Positions 53,406-64,000 of a stretch of DNA of 64,000 bases are shown here, one piece after another; positions within the stretch are counted from its first letter, which is position 1; every line of letters starts with the position of its first letter. Both the position numbers and the translations under genes were made by a program. The DNA is from Singulisphaera sp. GP187 (GTDB taxonomy: Bacteria; Planctomycetota; Planctomycetia; Isosphaerales; Isosphaeraceae): contig NZ_FSRB01000001.1 in the NCBI RefSeq assembly GCF_900129635.1, positions 4,921,001 to 4,985,000 on the forward strand. Direction: 5' to 3'. The notes beneath the pieces were generated by a model that searched no databases, was not told the origin of the DNA, and saw only the letters and a program-made list of their open reading frames with translations.

Positions 53406-54417
53406 GGTTCGGGATCGAGGCGGCCAGTTGGACCGAGGCGGCCGTGGCCAGGGGGCCGTTCGGGTTGTGGGGAGCCAGGCCGATGCCATAGGCTTCGGCC
53501 AGGGCGGCGATCTTTCGTGCCTGGGTCAGGCCGCCGCAGTTGACCACGTCGGGCTGAAGCAAGTGGACGGCGCCGGCTTTCAGGAACGGTAAGACCCCAT
53601 GGATCGTCGCCCACCGCTCGCCAGCCGCGATCGGGGTGCGCGACGCCCGCGTGACTTCGGCGAGCGCTTCGGGGTTTTCCGGGGGAACCGGCTCTTCGAT
53701 GAACATCAGGCGGAACGGGGCGAGCGCATCGCAGAGCCGTTTGGCATTGGCGACATTGAACCGGCCATGGCAATCGACGGCCAGTTCGATCTCAGGGCCG
53801 ACCGCCTGCCGCGCGGCTTCGAAGAAGGCGGCAATCCGGTCGAAAACCGCGGTGGGGAGATGCTCGGTCTCCTTCAAGGTCCGCGCAATCGCGCCTGGGC
53901 TGCCCGAGTAGCCGAGCGGTCGGTCGACGTCCCAATCCGGTGGCTCGGCGCCATAGAAGAGGGGAAGGGTAACCTTCAAGGCCCGATCGCCGCGGTCGAC
54001 ACAGCGCCTGGCCGCTTGGGCGAACGACGCCGGGTCGGGGCCGGCCGGACAGTGGACGTAGACGGGGACCTCGTCCCGCGTCGGCCCCCCGAACAACTCG
54101 TGGATCGGGACACCGAGGGCTTTGCCCTTCAGGTCCCAGAGTGCGATGTCGATCGCCGACAGGGCGGTGGCGTGCAGGGGTCCGCCCACCCAAAAGCTGT
54201 CGCGGTAGAGGGTTTCCGCCAGATGCTCGATCCGTCGCGGATCCTGACCGATCACACCAGGGGACAGGTCGGCCAGATGCGCGGCCACAGTGCCGCTGGC
54301 ACGTTTCAGGACGACCTCCGAAACGCCGGCGAGTCCAGTGTCGGTCTCGATCCGAGTCAAAACGGCGTTTCGGAATCCGAGCGGGACGATCGCGGTCCGG
54401 ATGGCAACGATCTTCAT
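53224..54417 (-). CDS. Enolase-superfamily dehydratase (mandelate racemase group)
   Basis: 397 residues from ATG 54417. The N-terminal capping domain (MKIVAIRTAIVPLGFRNAVLTRIETDTGLAGVSEV) precedes the barrel with ELAVDCHGRFN (metal Asp and catalytic His-Gly-Arg), MFIEEPVPPENPEAL (metal Glu), TPIAAGERW (metal Glu) and GLAPHNPNGPLATAASVQ (catalytic His). The order resembles galactonate dehydratase-type members, acting on sugar acids. The exact substrate cannot be told. The 3' end overlaps the aberrant tail of the exonuclease. Confidence 0.85.
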   Translation of the reverse strand: MKIVAIRTAIVPLGFRNAVLTRIETDTGLAGVSEVVLKRASGTVAAHLADLSPGVIGQDPRRIEHLAETLYRDSFWVGGPLHATALSAIDIALWDLKGKALGVPIHELFGGPTRDEVPVYVHCPAGPDPASFAQAARRCVDRGDRALKVTLPLFYGAEPPDWDVDRPLGYSGSPGAIARTLKETEHLPTAVFDRIAAFFEAARQAVGPEIELAVDCHGRFNVANAKRLCDALAPFRLMFIEEPVPPENPEALAEVTRASRTPIAAGERWATIHGVLPFLKAGAVHLLQPDVVNCGGLTQARKIAALAEAYGIGLAPHNPNGPLATAASVQLAASIPNLTMLETIGGPEDEALNRSIVRDPICAAQGRLPVPQGPGLGLELLGSVWDDRPYREFQGWR

Positions 54418-54812
54418 GGGGGAACAGTTCCTCGGGCCTCTCGTCTCGCGATCTGGATCGACTTCGGCTCGCCGCTCATCATCGGACGCGCCGGACACCT
54501 CCAAAATCGTTCCCATCCAGACGGTTGCGACGATTTTTTGGAAGCGAGCGGCGTGCCCTGCCCTTGTATCGTACGCCTTGACCCTCGACTCGCAAATGGT
54601 GGAGCGAGGAACCCGGGCGTCGAGCATCAGCCGGCCCACCCGCACGACCTTTGCGCGTGACATTGCCGCGGTCGATTCGTTTTTAAGCCGGTATCTCTCC
54701 CCCTGAAATCAAGCACTCGCGTCGTGCCAGGAGGGCGCGGAGCCCCCTGGACTGAGTTGGGCCCAGCGTGCAAGCGATTCGGGTTCCCTCGGAGACGCGG
54801 CCGAAGGATGCA
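54418..54812. other. Intergenic region
   Basis: Nothing recognisable; open frames here are antisense shadows. The upstream frame extending the dehydratase to 54663 has no ribosome site and was not used. Confidence 0.4.
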
Positions 54813-54855
54813 TAAAAAAACGGCCGAGGTGGGTTTGTGACCCAGCCCGGCCGTG
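54813..54855 (-). terminator. Rho-independent terminator of the lipoprotein gene
   Basis: On the minus strand CGGCCGGGCTGGGTC pairs with GACCC/ACCTCGGCCG (54821-54852), followed by a run of seven T. It lies 40 bp after the lipoprotein stop. Confidence 0.8.
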
Positions 54856-54893
54856 GACAGCCATCGCGATATTCGAAGGGGGGGACGGCACGA

Positions 54894-55130
54894 TCAGGGA
54901 CCGAGGCCGCCATGGGTCCGGAAGGGCGTCATGTGCGACGGCTGATCGAGGAACCAGAAGCGTTCCCATTCGTCGCCGGCCATCCGGAGGTTTTCCGAGT
55001 CGACGAGCAACTCTTCCGCTCGTCTGGGCTTATAGGCCGCATAGTGCGGCAAGGGGAACGGGGCACAACCCTCGCTCATCACGACGAGAGCCGCGACCAC
55101 GAGCATCATGGCCGCCAAAGGTTTCCGCAT
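54894..55130 (-). CDS. Small lipoprotein with FLDQPSHMTP motif
   Basis: 78 residues from ATG 55130. Lipoprotein signal MRKPLAAMMLVVAALVVMSEGC, then a short mature part with NLRMAGDEWERFWFLDQPSHMTPFRTHGGLG. The DEWERFWFxDQPSHxTPxRxHGG motif looks like a conserved short planctomycete lipoprotein family of unknown role. An own terminator follows. Confidence 0.7.
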   Translation of the reverse strand: MRKPLAAMMLVVAALVVMSEGCAPFPLPHYAAYKPRRAEELLVDSENLRMAGDEWERFWFLDQPSHMTPFRTHGGLGP

Positions 55131-55337
55131 TTGGGGATCCTCCCGCCTTCGGTGACCGCACGGATCGGTCCAGCCGCGCGTTCCATCGCGTGGCTCCAAC
55201 CCGGGGGACGCGCGCTTCGACTCATCCCAAGTCGCCGCGCGAGCCTACGATTCCGTTCTCGACGATTCGGACCTCGTCGTCAGCCGGGCCGGCAACGTCT
55301 CCGGCGATCCAAGCGGGAGTCGCAGGGGAGACTTGCC

Positions 55338-55736
55338 TCATTCCAAGGCGTCGGCCCCGGCGGGCGATTCTGCCCGAGATTCGGTGGCCGTCTCAACAGG
55401 TCCGTTGCCTTCTTCATCGGCATCCGAGTCCTCTTCCAATAAGGGAAGATTTGCCGGATTCATCTTTCGGACCAATTCTTCCATCTCTTTGCCCGGTTTA
55501 AACGTCACCACGTTCTTCGAAGGCACGAAAACCTTGTCCCCGGTCCGAGGGTTTCTCGCCTTCCGAGGCGCCCGTTGCTTGACCTCGAAAACACCGAAGT
55601 TTCGCAGTTCGATCCGCCCCTCGGAAACCAAGGTATGGATGATTGCGTCAAGGGTTCGCTGGACGATATCTTTCGTCTTGAGCTGGGTCAGCCCGATATC
55701 TTCAGAGATCTTCTTGACGATTTCTTTCTTGGTCAC
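55338..55736 (-). CDS. HU/IHF-type DNA-binding protein with acidic tail
   Basis: 132 residues from GTG 55736, chosen because CAGGGAG lies ten bases upstream and MTKKEIVKKISEDIGLT is the normal HU start. The core shows IELRNFGVFEVKQRAPRKARNPRTGDKVFVPSKNVVTFKPGKEM, the DNA-clamp arm and the family signature. A 35-residue acidic tail (EEDSDADEEGNGPVETATE...) is longer than in E. coli HU and is unusual. It bends and compacts DNA. Confidence 0.92.
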   Translation of the reverse strand: MTKKEIVKKISEDIGLTQLKTKDIVQRTLDAIIHTLVSEGRIELRNFGVFEVKQRAPRKARNPRTGDKVFVPSKNVVTFKPGKEMEELVRKMNPANLPLLEEDSDADEEGNGPVETATESRAESPAGADALE

Positions 55737-55918
55737 GATGACGATCTCCCTGCGGGAAAGCCAATTCATTTACGCTGGCTGATTGGCTCAACTGTATTGG
55801 TGGCTTGGAGTAATGTCAAGTTAAAATCGTTGGCAAGGTCCTGGGCCGAGGGTGCGCGGCGTGAACTTTTCCGCCATCCACGAAAGGAAGGCAGGCTGGG
55901 TCGATGCAAGCTCCACGG

Positions 55919-56404
55919 TCATGAGGATTCGGTGGGGCCGGGTTCCGGCTGAGCGCGTTGCGACCACGCGGCACGCAAATGATGATGCAAGGGAGCGTAA
56001 TCCCAGGGCAATCCGAAGTCTTCGGCCAGCCGTTTGAGGCGAGCGAGGAAGGTTTCGCTCAGATCCGCGGCCTGGCCCTCGTAATTGGGGTCGCAAAAGT
56101 AGACACGACAGCCCAAGGGCCGCGCTTCCCTGGCGGTGCAGCGTCCTTGAGCGTCCTGCCAGGGGCAGGTTAACCCCTGGTCGAGGGGGCGAGACGGTGC
56201 GGGGGCATCGGCGAGGAGCACGCTCAACTCGGGGGCCGAGAGAAAGAGCGTGTGGTCGTACTCCTTGAAACGGCAACAACGGCCACTGAGCTGACAGACC
56301 GGCGCCCGTCGAGCCACCTCGGCGTCAAGATCCGCATAAATGGCGAGCAGGGCGCCACGAAATGCGTCCACCTCGAGTTCGACGGGATCAGTCTGAAAGC
56401 TCAT
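55919..56404 (-). CDS. YkgJ-family cysteine-cluster protein (downstream copy)
   Basis: 161 residues from ATG 56404. Cysteines are arranged as CQLSGRCCRFKEY, then LTCPWQDAQGRCTAREARPLGCRVYFC, the metal-binding pattern of YkgJ-type proteins (zinc or iron-sulphur cluster). The ATG overlaps the stop of the upstream paralogue (ATGA), so the two are co-translated. Function unknown. Confidence 0.85.
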   Translation of the reverse strand: MSFQTDPVELEVDAFRGALLAIYADLDAEVARRAPVCQLSGRCCRFKEYDHTLFLSAPELSVLLADAPAPSRPLDQGLTCPWQDAQGRCTAREARPLGCRVYFCDPNYEGQAADLSETFLARLKRLAEDFGLPWDYAPLHHHLRAAWSQRAQPEPGPTESS

Positions 56405-56835
56405 GAGTGGACTCGGGCGGCCGACGCCTGGATCTCCTCGAGGCTGAATAATTGTCCTCGCCCCGAGCCGGGACAGACCGACTTGACCCCGTCCCAATCC
56501 TCGGGGGTCTCAAGATTCTCGGGCCAGAATGGCCAGGTCTGGCACTGGACCGGTCGCGCGGAGTAGACCGTGCAACCACTGGCTTTGTCCCAGAAAACGC
56601 AATCGCCACCGGGCTTTTCGATCAGGCTGTACCGCTGGCCCACCCGGCGCACGTATTGCTTGGAGAATTGGTCAACCGTCTCGCCGCGAAAGGCCGCGAG
56701 TCGAGCGATCTCCTCGGCAATCACCCAGACGTAGCCAGGAGCCCCCGTGCAGCAGGCGCCACAACGCGTACACTCGAACGACAGTCCGTCGCCGTACCAG
56801 GTCGAGTCTTGATCCGTATCCGTTGAGCTCATCAT
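56401..56835 (-). CDS. YkgJ-family cysteine-cluster protein (upstream copy)
   Basis: 144 residues from ATG 56835 (ATG 56832 also possible). Cysteine pattern FECTRCGACCTGAPG and GGDCVFWDKASGCTVYSARPVQCQTWPFW. Only distantly similar to its neighbour, so the pair may form a heteromeric metal-binding complex or act in sequence. Confidence 0.85.
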   Translation of the reverse strand: MMSSTDTDQDSTWYGDGLSFECTRCGACCTGAPGYVWVIAEEIARLAAFRGETVDQFSKQYVRRVGQRYSLIEKPGGDCVFWDKASGCTVYSARPVQCQTWPFWPENLETPEDWDGVKSVCPGSGRGQLFSLEEIQASAARVHS

Positions 56836-57221
56836 ACGTTCCGAAAAAAGAGCGGGCGGGCCTCCGACGAGTCCCACCTCTTCGTCTCAGTCTAACCAGG
56901 CCCCACGTGAGGGGCAACCCGTTCGATCCCAAGTCGTAGGGAAATCGAGAGTTGTGGACCTCGAGCCAACTCTTGAACGCGCAATAATGAGGCCGCGACC
57001 GGGTCCGTCCTTCCGGAACCGATCCGATCCGATCCGTGGGGTTCGATCGCGGTTTGATTGAGGGGAGATCCCGCTTCGGACGCCCTGCTCTTCTCTCGAG
57101 TCGAAGATTGCGGCGGATTCGCGCAGAGCTAAAGGACAATGAGTCTGAGAATGTTTGTGTCACCGACGCCTGTTCGTCTTATGATGGACAATACCCGACC
57201 GGGCCAGGCGAGGGAGGGATC
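56836..57221. other. Divergent intergenic region
   Basis: Separates the YkgJ pair (minus) from the menC-like gene (plus). A short dyad CCCCACGTGAGGGG (56901-56914) is visible. No gene. Confidence 0.4.
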
Positions 57222-58367
57222 ATGAGCGGACCCGTTGAGCGAATGACGTTGACCCACCTGCAGATTCCGTTCAAAGAATCGTGCCGAGGGGTGGGAGGCG
57301 AGGCGACAATCAAGGACGCGATCCTGGTGACTGTCGAGACCAGCGACGGTCTGGGGCTGGGTGAGTGTTCCCCGACCACCGCGGCCCTCTGCGAGGCGAG
57401 CGATACCCTTGAGGAGTGCTGGTCCGACCTGGCCGATCGAATCGCGCCCCGCCTTCTCGGCCGGTCGTTCGCGACCGTCGAGGAGATCAGCGACCTGGCC
57501 GTGACCTGGAAGTCGGCCCATGCCTCGGCGATCGCGGGAGCAGAAACCGCATGCTGGGACGCACTTGGCCAGGCGCGACGCGCTCCATTGGCCGAGATGC
57601 TGGGGGCCTCGAGCGATCAACTTGGCCTGAAGGTCGAGGCGGGGCTGGCCGTCGGTCTTTATCCAACCGTGGTCGAGATGCTCAAGGCCATTGAGAATCA
57701 CCTGGCCGAAGGCTATCGCCGGCTCAAGATCGAGATCGAACCCGGCCGCGACGTCGAGCTGGTCCACGCCGTCCGCCAGCACTTCGGCGATATCCCGCTG
57801 ATGGTCGATGCGCGGGGGGCGTACACGATCGCCAACCTTGACGTCTTCCGCGAACTCGACGAGTTCGACCTGCTCATGATCGAGCAGCCGATGGCCGACG
57901 ACGACCTGACGGGGTCAGCGGCCCTGCAGGCGGAACTCGCCACGCCCATCTGCCTGGACGAGTCGGCGAGCTCACTCGAGCTGGTCGGCGAGGCGATTGA
58001 GAGGGCCGCCTGCCGGATCGTCAGCCTCAAGATTCAGCGCGTGGGGGGGCTCGGCCCCGCACTCGCGATGCACGATCTCTGTTATCAGCACGGGATCGTC
58101 TGCTGGGTGGGAACGACCCCCGAGCTGGGTATCGGCCAAGCACATGGCATTCACCTCGCCGCGCTCGGCAATTGTCGATATCCGACGGACATCGGCCCCA
58201 GCGTCCGCTGGTTCATCGACGACTACGTATCTCCTGATCTCGAGATGGCGGCTCCTGGAATCCTTAGCGTCCCGTCCCGCCCCGGTCTGGGATATCAGAT
58301 GGACCACGCCAAGGTCAGACGCTATCAGGTCCGCCAGTCGGAGTTCACCACCCGAACGAGTGGATGA
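57222..58367 (+). CDS. menC: MenC-like enzyme (o-succinylbenzoate synthase / acylamino-acid racemase family)
   Basis: 381 residues from ATG 57222, after AGGGAGGG. Enolase-superfamily barrel: LMVDARGAYT (metal Asp), LLMIEQPMADDD (metal Glu), ATPICLDESASS (metal Asp) and RIVSLKIQRVGGLGPALAMHDLC (second catalytic Lys). The first catalytic motif, normally KxK, reads RRLKIEIEPGRD: the second Lys is Glu. MenC makes o-succinylbenzoate for menaquinone; the change makes that assignment uncertain, and another epimerase activity is possible. The next gene follows after 40 bp. Confidence 0.7.
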   Translation: MSGPVERMTLTHLQIPFKESCRGVGGEATIKDAILVTVETSDGLGLGECSPTTAALCEASDTLEECWSDLADRIAPRLLGRSFATVEEISDLAVTWKSAHASAIAGAETACWDALGQARRAPLAEMLGASSDQLGLKVEAGLAVGLYPTVVEMLKAIENHLAEGYRRLKIEIEPGRDVELVHAVRQHFGDIPLMVDARGAYTIANLDVFRELDEFDLLMIEQPMADDDLTGSAALQAELATPICLDESASSLELVGEAIERAACRIVSLKIQRVGGLGPALAMHDLCYQHGIVCWVGTTPELGIGQAHGIHLAALGNCRYPTDIGPSVRWFIDDYVSPDLEMAAPGILSVPSRPGLGYQMDHAKVRRYQVRQSEFTTRTSG

Positions 58368-58407
58368 GGCCAAAGGCGAAGTCGAAGATCCCTTAAAGGA
58401 ACACCTC

Positions 58408-58749
58408 GTGATTCGACTGACGCAGGCGATCGTGGCCGTGATGGCTTCCACCGTGGCTTCGGGGTTCGCGGGGGGAGTCGTCGGCGCGACCATCGGGCGC
58501 TTCGCCCCTTCATTCGTGACCTGGCTCCACTCGCCGCAGTTCCACCCGCCGCCGCTCCAGCCGAGGGGAGTCGTCATGGTCAACTTCGACCCAACCGAAT
58601 TCGGCTTCGGCCTCGGGGTCGTGAGCGGTCTCTTGATGGGGGCGGGGACGGGACTCTTCCTGGTGGTCGTCCTGACCCTTCGGGACGCTTGGCTGGCGCG
58701 GGGGGGGGTCTCGTTTGCGAAGCAAGAACGCGAACCCGTCTACGATTGA
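58408..58749 (+). CDS. Small two-helix membrane protein
   Basis: 113 residues from GTG 58408, with AAAGGA seven bases upstream. Helices LTQAIVAVMASTVASGFAGGVVGATIG and GFGLGVVSGLLMGAGTGLFLVVVLTL, both glycine-rich, are linked by a Pro/His-rich loop (SPQFHPPPLQPRG). Same strand as and close to the menC-like gene. Function unknown. Confidence 0.6.
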   Translation: MIRLTQAIVAVMASTVASGFAGGVVGATIGRFAPSFVTWLHSPQFHPPPLQPRGVVMVNFDPTEFGFGLGVVSGLLMGAGTGLFLVVVLTLRDAWLARGGVSFAKQEREPVYD

Positions 58750-58839
58750 GCGGCGGCCCCTGTCCGAAGCCACAAGCTGGCTAGCCGTGGCCGTGAGGAA
58801 TGACCACGGTGGTCCACCAGCCAGGGACACCGTTCCCGA

Positions 58840-59841
58840 TCAGCCGCCGATCGAATGCATCAGACGTTCGGGCTTAATGAATCGCGACGTATTGATTTCA
58901 TGCCCTTCCCACTTCCCCGCGACACTCTCAAGGAGCACCCGCGCGATCTCCGCGTCAGTCGCATTGCCGCGGAGCAAGGCGCGGATGTCAGACTCTTCCA
59001 AGGCGAAGAGGCAGTTCCGCAGCTTGCCGTCGGCGGTCAGGCGGATCCGGTTGCAGCTCATGCAGAACGGGCGGCTCACCGAGGCGATCAGACCGACCCG
59101 CCCTTTGCCATCTTCGTAGTCGTAGTCAACGGCGGGAGCCCGTTCGTCCTGGTTGGGGGCAGGCTTGAGCGGGCCGATCCCCTGGGTCAAGAGGTCGAGG
59201 ATGTCGGCCGCGAGCAGGACCTTGTCCCGTTCCCAATGGTTGGCCACGTCCAGCGGCATGTACTCGATGAACCGAAGCTCCAGATCGTGCTCGCGCGCGA
59301 AGAGCGCCAGGGGGACCGTGTCGGGCTCGGTCACCCCTTTGATTGCGATTGCGTTGATCTTGACCGGGTGAAACCCGGCGGCCTTGGCGGCGTGGATGCC
59401 TTCGATGACCTGTTCGAAGCCGGTGCGTCGGGTCAGCTCGAGGAACTTGGCAGGGTCCATCGTATCGAGGCTGACATTAATCCGGCGCAGGCCAGCGTCC
59501 CAGAGCTCGCGTGCCATCGGAGCGAGCAATAAGCCGTTCGTTGTCAGCCCGATGTCCTTGATTCCCGGGATTGCGGCGATCCGATCGACCAGGAGCGGCA
59601 AGTCGCGGCGGACCAAGGGCTCGCCTCCGGTGAGCCGGATCTTGTCGATCCCGAGACTCACCGCCACCCGGACGAACCGCTCGATCTCCTCGAAGGAAAG
59701 CAGGCTCGCCCGAGGCATGAACTCCACCGTTTCGGGCATGCAATAAACGCAGCGGATATTGCAGCGGTCCGTGACGCTGATCCGCAGGTTATTGTGAACC
59801 CTGCCGAAGGAGTCGATAAGCCGGCCGTCGTTTGAAGTCAT
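58840..59841 (-). CDS. moaA: GTP 3',8-cyclase MoaA
   Basis: 333 residues from ATG 59841. The radical-SAM site is ISVTDRCNIRCVYCMPE; LTGGEPLVRRDL and NVSLDTMD follow; the second 4Fe-4S site is FCMSCNRIRLTADGKLRNCLF, with three cysteines. The C-terminal GKWEGHEINT part is short of the usual GG tail but the protein ends MHSIGG, providing the catalytic Gly-Gly. First step of molybdenum-cofactor synthesis. moaC is not in the window. Confidence 0.94.
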   Translation of the reverse strand: MTSNDGRLIDSFGRVHNNLRISVTDRCNIRCVYCMPETVEFMPRASLLSFEEIERFVRVAVSLGIDKIRLTGGEPLVRRDLPLLVDRIAAIPGIKDIGLTTNGLLLAPMARELWDAGLRRINVSLDTMDPAKFLELTRRTGFEQVIEGIHAAKAAGFHPVKINAIAIKGVTEPDTVPLALFAREHDLELRFIEYMPLDVANHWERDKVLLAADILDLLTQGIGPLKPAPNQDERAPAVDYDYEDGKGRVGLIASVSRPFCMSCNRIRLTADGKLRNCLFALEESDIRALLRGNATDAEIARVLLESVAGKWEGHEINTSRFIKPERLMHSIGG

Positions 59842-60065
59842 GCTTGCCGTCGCATTAAGGGATGTGCTCCACTTCCCTCTGCAGTATACGCGGCGCATCC
59901 CTCCGAGAGAACCGAGGGCCGCCCTGCTCTCCCGATCCCCCCGCGCGGTTTGGGCCGAATCCAGCGGTTTCCGCCACGCATGCTTACCCTGGGACCAAGG
60001 GCACCTCGTATGCATTCTGGTTTTGTCGCCGAGGCCGAGTCCCCGATCAGGCACTCCTCCCTTGC

Positions 60066-60491
60066 TTAGGCCTTTGGTCCGAGGCCAGGATGAACCCATT
60101 CCTCGCTCCCATCGGCCCAGACTTCCTTCTTCCAGATCGGGACCACCTCTTTCAAGGTGTCGATGAGCCAGCGGCAAGCGTCGAATGCCTGGTGGCGGTG
60201 GGGGCAACTGACGGCGACAACCACGCTGATCTCCCCCAGGCCGAGGTGCCCGACCCGGTGCACCAGCGCCACGTCAAGAATCGGCCAGCGCTGGCGTGCC
60301 TCGGCTTCCAACTCGCCCAGCTTTTTGAGGGCCATTTCCGGGTAGGCCTCATAGTCGAGCGCCATCGTCTGGCGGTCGCCGGTCATCTCGCGAACAGTGC
60401 CCAGGAAGGAACAGACAGCGCCCGCCTGATTCGAGCGCACTCGCTCGGTCAACGCGGCATGGTCGATCGGGGCTTCGGTAATCTCGATCAT
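60066..60491 (-). CDS. moaE: Molybdopterin synthase large subunit MoaE
   Basis: 141 residues: AGAVCSFLGTVREMTGDRQTMALDYEAYPEMALKKL, then HRVGHLGLGEISVVVAVSCPHRHQAFDACRWLIDTLKEVVPIWKKE with the catalytic lysines. It transfers sulphur from MoaD to the precursor. Upstream of moaA on the same strand, 224 bp apart. moaD is not visible. Confidence 0.93.
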   Translation of the reverse strand: MIEITEAPIDHAALTERVRSNQAGAVCSFLGTVREMTGDRQTMALDYEAYPEMALKKLGELEAEARQRWPILDVALVHRVGHLGLGEISVVVAVSCPHRHQAFDACRWLIDTLKEVVPIWKKEVWADGSEEWVHPGLGPKA

Positions 60492-60686
60492 TGGATGGGT
60501 CTCAGCGTCTTGAGAATGACGATCAGGGACGGTTCATCAATGATTGCCAGAGGAGAACGGGTCACAACTCGGGGCGAGTAAACTCTCTGAGGCAAGCGTG
60601 GAGCATGAGCTCTCAGTCTTTTCCCATCTTCAAGGATTCGCTCGCCTTACGGGCGAGCGAAATGCTTCACACAAACCAGAGCGCAA

Positions 60687-60729
60687 TAAAAAACGCCCCG
60701 ACCCTTCGATGAAGAAGGATCGGGGCGTT
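60687..60729 (-). terminator. Rho-independent terminator of the rRNA operon
   Basis: On the minus strand CGCCCCGATCCTTC pairs with GAAGGGTCGGGGCG around a TTCATC loop, followed by TTTTTTAT. It lies about 10 bp after the 5S gene. The 60492-60686 stretch contains no gene. Confidence 0.85.
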
Positions 60730-60737
60730 GCTGAAGG

Positions 60738-60849
60738 ATTCCGGCGATCACCGACTTTCGCGCCAAAGGCACTATCATGGGCCTGACGGGCTTAACGGCC
60801 GTGTTCGGAATGGGAACGGGTGGGACCCCGTCAGTATGTTCGCCGGAAA
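60738..60849 (-). rRNA. rrf: 5S ribosomal RNA
   Basis: Terminal pairing TCCGGCGA.../...TCGCCGGA; contains CCCGTTCCCATTCCGAACAC, the conserved 5S loop region, and GATAGTGCCTTTGGCGCGAA. Length about 110 nt. Confidence 0.93.
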
Positions 60850-61096
60850 AGCACTCGGCAGGCGATCAAGCCTGCCGAGCACGTGTCAGTCGTTCAGGTT
60901 CGTGTGGTCATCACGCAAGTTCAAACCGCGCGTTTCGATGGGCATGACCAACCGTCTTCGAGTCTCTTCACGACGCGTGGTCCCCGTATTGGATGGGATC
61001 CGTCGCCGTGTGATCGATCGAATGCGATCGGTGAATGATGCAACCCTGATTCCTGTCCGATTCGAGTCCCGATCAAGGGAGCCGGCGGACGGATCG
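60850..61096 (-). other. 23S-5S internal transcribed spacer
   Basis: About 250 bp without a tRNA or other feature. It contains short dyads that could pair with the 5' flank in rRNA processing. Confidence 0.6.
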
Positions 61097-63912
<2,816 letters not shown>

Positions 63913-64000
63913 CGATCCGGACGCCGCGGTTTCCCGAAAGAAACTCGGCTGCCGAACTGGCGAGGGGTCAGTCCCCGATCTCAATCTTCGATCGAGTGCC
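63913..64000 (-). other. Upstream rRNA spacer, cut by the window edge
   Basis: 88 bp preceding 23S. No tRNA is visible, and whether a 16S gene follows is unknown. Confidence 0.5.

Noticed and set aside
53302..54660. Long plus-strand frame opposite the enolase-superfamily gene
   Set aside because: Antisense shadow; catalytic motifs are on the minus strand.

Overview
The window looks like a chromosomal segment of a planctomycete, probably near the Isosphaeraceae. The clues are high GC content, secreted proteins with an N-terminal LExRxLL-type motif (26.8 kb, 52.2 kb), a zinc-ribbon/WD40/LRR membrane protein, ISAzo13-type transposases, and paired YkgJ cysteine-cluster proteins. This placement is inferred from protein style, not from a database search.

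Layout. Positions 1-1214 hold the start of a membrane-embedded serine hydrolase that runs off the left edge. Positions 1.29-6.3 kb are a nest of mobile DNA: a decayed IS630, an IS4-family element inserted in it, an IS110-family element with a possible bridge-RNA region, and a truncated transposase, tied together by shared inverted repeats. A large WD40/LRR protein follows, carrying an apparent C-tract frameshift. Next come a Tat-exported oxidoreductase-like protein lying between a REP-type (RAYT) element and its internally deleted derivative, an sdpR-sdpI pair, an alpha/beta hydrolase, a trypsin-like protease pseudogene cut by IS66, a fused ABC-2 permease and an ISAzo13 copy. Positions 22.8-26.8 kb carry small, mostly unrecognised membrane or secreted proteins.

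Positions 26.8-34 kb are a heavy-metal-type RND efflux operon on the minus strand (pump, adaptor, outer-membrane channel) with a small secreted protein upstream. Housekeeping genes follow: tRNA-Gln, rex, ribD, an anti-sigma-like gene pair, lpxA (frameshifted in a G tract) and a Gfo/Idh/MocA oxidoreductase. From 40.8 to 50.5 kb is a lower-GC accessory island: an AbiGi-like protein, a four-helix membrane protein, an orphan DNA methyltransferase, an unknown helical protein, HNH-AP2 and oxidoreductase remnants, a papain-GNAT fusion, a second ISAzo13, a DDE transposase and a truncated VapC. This is the best place to look for an undescribed (possibly anti-phage) system, but the evidence is contextual.

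The right end returns to stable genes: a beta-lactamase-fold hydrolase, a DEDD exonuclease with an 8-bp repeat that alters its C-terminus, an enolase-superfamily dehydratase, HU, two YkgJ proteins, a MenC-like enzyme lacking one canonical lysine, moaA, moaE, and a 5S-23S rRNA block on the minus strand. Several reading-frame breaks fall in homopolymers (C9, G8, A7), so either local assembly error or slippage must be considered.
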